Source: Verrucomicrobiota bacterium
GTDB taxonomy: Bacteria > Verrucomicrobiota > Verrucomicrobiia > Opitutales > Opitutaceae
DNA: 6,906 nucleotides
NCBI GenBank assembly: GCA_003694825.1
Contig: RFJS01000459.1
Location: 1 to 6,906, forward strand
Reading direction: 5' to 3'
The notes under the pieces are model-generated. The model saw only the letters and a list, made by a program, of their open reading frames with translations. It ran no database searches and had not been told where the DNA came from. How positions within the stretch are numbered: position 1 is the first letter of the stretch; each line of letters starts with the position of its first letter. Positions 5,469-6,906 of the stretch are shown here, one piece after another. Both the position numbers and the translations under genes were made by a program.

Positions 5469-5769
5469 CAGATAAATCGGAAAGCGAGATTCGCGAGAGC
5501 CCCGTCCGGGCAGCTTCCATGAAGCAAGAAGGCTGATGGTTTCACCGGCAGTTGAAAGGGGTCAATCCCGTAGCTGGAAACATCACGGGATGACGCGTGG
5601 CATGGCGCCGCGGCTTCCCGCTTTCTCCGGTGAACAAGCGATCGGCCCCGGCACGCGGAGACCGTGCAACGCCCCGGTCATCCTCCAGGCGCGACCGCGC
5701 GGTGCATGGCGTGGAGGGCGGCCCGCAGCCGCATCCTTCGCCCCCCGTCTCAAGCCTCTTTCCGCCGGC
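5469..5769. other. 301-bp gap between kdsA and the fusion gene
   Basis: No convincing gene on either strand. Open frames here are extensions or shadows of the neighbours, and no strong terminator follows kdsA. A possible promoter for the fusion gene is listed separately. The gap suggests the fusion gene is transcribed independently of pyrG-kdsA. Confidence 0.6.
5536..5565 (-). promoter_or_regulatory. Possible promoter of the lipoyl-KASIII fusion gene
   Basis: On the minus strand TTGACC (5565-5560) and AACCAT (5541-5536) are 18 bases apart. Transcription would start near 5529, giving a ~60-base leader before ATG 5468. The -35 box is good and the -10 box weak. Confidence 0.3.
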
Positions 5770-6561
5770 TCAACGCACCGCATCCCAGACGCGAAGGCAC
5801 GCCTCGAGCAGGGCCTCGAGATCATCGACCGGCACCTGGTTGGGGCCGTCGGAGATGGCGTTTGCCGGATCCGGGTGGGTCTCGATGAACAGACCGCGCG
5901 CGCCGGCCGCGAGGGCGGCCCGGGCCAACGGCGCCACGAATTCACGCTGCCCGCTGCTCTTCCCGCCGCCTGCGCCCGGGAGCTGGACACTGTGCGTGGC
6001 GTCAAAGATGGTTGGATACCCAAGCGCGTTCATGATCGCGAAGCCCCGCATGTCGACGACGAGATTGTGGTAGCCGAAGGTGGTGCCGCGCTCGGTCTGC
6101 CAGATCTCCGCTGCCCCACTTTCGACGAGTTTGGCCACGACATGCTGCATGTCCGCCGGGGCCAGAAACTGGCCCTTCTTCACATTGACGATGCGGCCAC
6201 TGCGCGCACAGGCCGCCAGGAGATCGGTCTGCCGACAGAGGAAGGCAGGGATCTGCAGGATGTCGACCGCCTCCGCGACCGCCGGCACCTGGGAGGATTC
6301 GTGCACGTCGGTGAGCACGGGAAAACCGTAGTCCTGGCGAATAGTCCGCAGGATGCGCAGCCCTTCCGTCATGCCGGTGCCGCGCGGACCGTGAATCGAG
6401 GTGCGGTTGGCCTTGTCGAAGGAACCCTTGAAGGCGATGTTCAGGCGAGGCTCGGCCGCCGCGATGGCCTTGAGCCGCTCGGCAACCGCTCGCGATATGG
6501 CCTCGCTCTCGAGCGAACATGGGCCGGCGATGAGCAGAAGGCGGTTTTCGTCAAAGAGCAT
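5770..6561 (-). CDS. kdsA: 3-deoxy-8-phosphooctulonate synthase (KDO-8-phosphate synthase), metal-dependent type
   Basis: Condenses phosphoenolpyruvate with D-arabinose 5-phosphate to KDO-8-phosphate, the committed step to the KDO of the lipopolysaccharide inner core (cytoplasmic). 263 residues, a normal length. Family motifs run throughout: IAGPCSLES (13-19 core), [12 protein letters not shown] (44-55), [16 protein letters not shown] (100-115), VNVKKGQF (125-132), [17 protein letters not shown] (156-172), FDATHSVQ (186-193) and FIETHPDP. C15, H190, E227 and D238 correspond to the metal ligands of the Aquifex enzyme (Cys11, His185, Glu222, Asp233); the metal-free E. coli enzyme has Asn at the Cys position. 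ATG 6561 leads directly into the barrel. It lies 54 bp after pyrG on the same strand, a pairing seen in many proteobacteria, and is probably co-transcribed with it. Confidence 0.97.
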   Translation of the reverse strand: MLFDENRLLLIAGPCSLESEAISRAVAERLKAIAAAEPRLNIAFKGSFDKANRTSIHGPRGTGMTEGLRILRTIRQDYGFPVLTDVHESSQVPAVAEAVDILQIPAFLCRQTDLLAACARSGRIVNVKKGQFLAPADMQHVVAKLVESGAAEIWQTERGTTFGYHNLVVDMRGFAIMNALGYPTIFDATHSVQLPGAGGGKSSGQREFVAPLARAALAAGARGLFIETHPDPANAISDGPNQVPVDDLEALLEACLRVWDAVR

Positions 6562-6615
6562 GGCAGAGAATGGCGGGACGGCGGCGAGGGATCGGAACGA
6601 ACCGGCACACGCGGC

Positions 6616-6906
6616 TCATGCCTCACTTTTGCGGATACAGGCCTCGATAAAGGCCTTGAAGAGCGGATGGGCGCGGTTCGGCTTTGATTGAAACTCGGGG
6701 TGAAACTGCACGCCGACGAACCACGGATGATCCGACAGTTCGACGATCTCCACGAGGTCGCGCTTCGGATTGCGACCGCTGACGACGAGCCCGGCCTTTT
6801 CGAGTGCCGGCAGGTGCTTGTTGTCCACTTCGTAGCGGTGCCGGTGCCGCTCGCGCACGGTGTCGACACCATAGGCCGCATGCGCCTTTGTCCCCGGAAC
6901 GAGGGC
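6616..6906 (-). CDS. pyrG: CTP synthase, C-terminal 96 residues (5' part outside window)
   Basis: The frame is open to the window edge and ends at TGA 6618-6616. The visible part is the end of the class I glutamine amidotransferase domain, which releases ammonia from glutamine for amination of UTP to CTP. Diagnostic stretches are [32 protein letters not shown] and [14 protein letters not shown]. The His and Glu of the amidotransferase triad are present (H69 and E71 of the visible part, in QFHPEF); the nucleophilic Cys would lie outside. CTP made here is used, among other things, to activate KDO as CMP-KDO, which fits kdsA following 54 bp downstream. Confidence 0.97.
   Translation of the reverse strand, partial: ALVPGTKAHAAYGVDTVRERHRHRYEVDNKHLPALEKAGLVVSGRNPKRDLVEIVELSDHPWFVGVQFHPEFQSKPNRAHPLFKAFIEACIRKSEA

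Noticed and set aside
5471..5486. GATAAATCGGAAAG resembling the repeat core GATAAGTCGGAAAAG
   Set aside because: Only ~15 bases match, with no hairpin, A/T block or TTGAAC box nearby; chance similarity is likely.
4593..5522. Plus-strand open frame (309 codons) opposite the fusion gene
   Set aside because: Arg/Gly-rich shadow of the lipoyl-KASIII gene; the minus strand carries complete domain motifs in the same stretch.
5536..6687. Long plus-strand open frame (383 codons) opposite kdsA
   Set aside because: It is antisense to the unmistakable kdsA and runs on through the pyrG-kdsA gap into the pyrG 3' end. Its composition is the shadow of GC-rich coding sequence, with no recognisable motif.

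Overview
The window comes from a GC-rich, Gram-negative bacterium. kdsA (KDO synthesis) implies a KDO-containing lipopolysaccharide. Several starts lack a clear Shine-Dalgarno, the phosphorelay uses a hybrid kinase, and intergenic regions are long. This would suit the Verrucomicrobiota (Opitutae-like), but that placement is inference; nothing in the window proves the phylum.

Layout. At the left edge (+) lies the C-terminus of a hybrid sensor histidine kinase: end of the ATPase domain, receiver, degenerate Hpt. It converges on, and overlaps by 16 bp, a minus-strand receiver/LuxR-type response regulator (800-1459). Upstream of the regulator on the same strand is tRNA-Leu(CAA) (1717-1804). From 1805 to 2448 there is no convincing protein gene, but two diverged copies of a ~150-bp unit lie there. 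Each has an A/T-rich block, a TTGAAC box, a conserved core and a strong intrinsic-terminator hairpin, and together they look like duplicated small-RNA genes or leaders. The second ends 42 bp before rsmE (16S rRNA m3U1498 methyltransferase), which is followed by a DCC/DUF393 protein.

The minus-strand right half holds, in transcription order, the 3' end of pyrG (CTP synthase), kdsA (KDO-8-phosphate synthase, metal-dependent type), a 301-bp gap, and then the most striking gene, a 556-residue fusion. It has an N-terminal lipoyl domain, a peripheral-subunit (E1/E3)-binding domain, and a complete ketoacyl-ACP synthase III in place of the usual E2 acyltransferase core.

How they fit. pyrG and kdsA form a familiar pair: CTP is needed to activate KDO as CMP-KDO. 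The fusion suggests a direct route from a 2-oxo-acid dehydrogenase complex to the initiating condensation of fatty-acid (or related) synthesis, possibly handing an acyl group from lipoyl to the KASIII cysteine without free acyl-CoA. The kinase and regulator are probably partners in a signalling pathway whose input lies outside the window.
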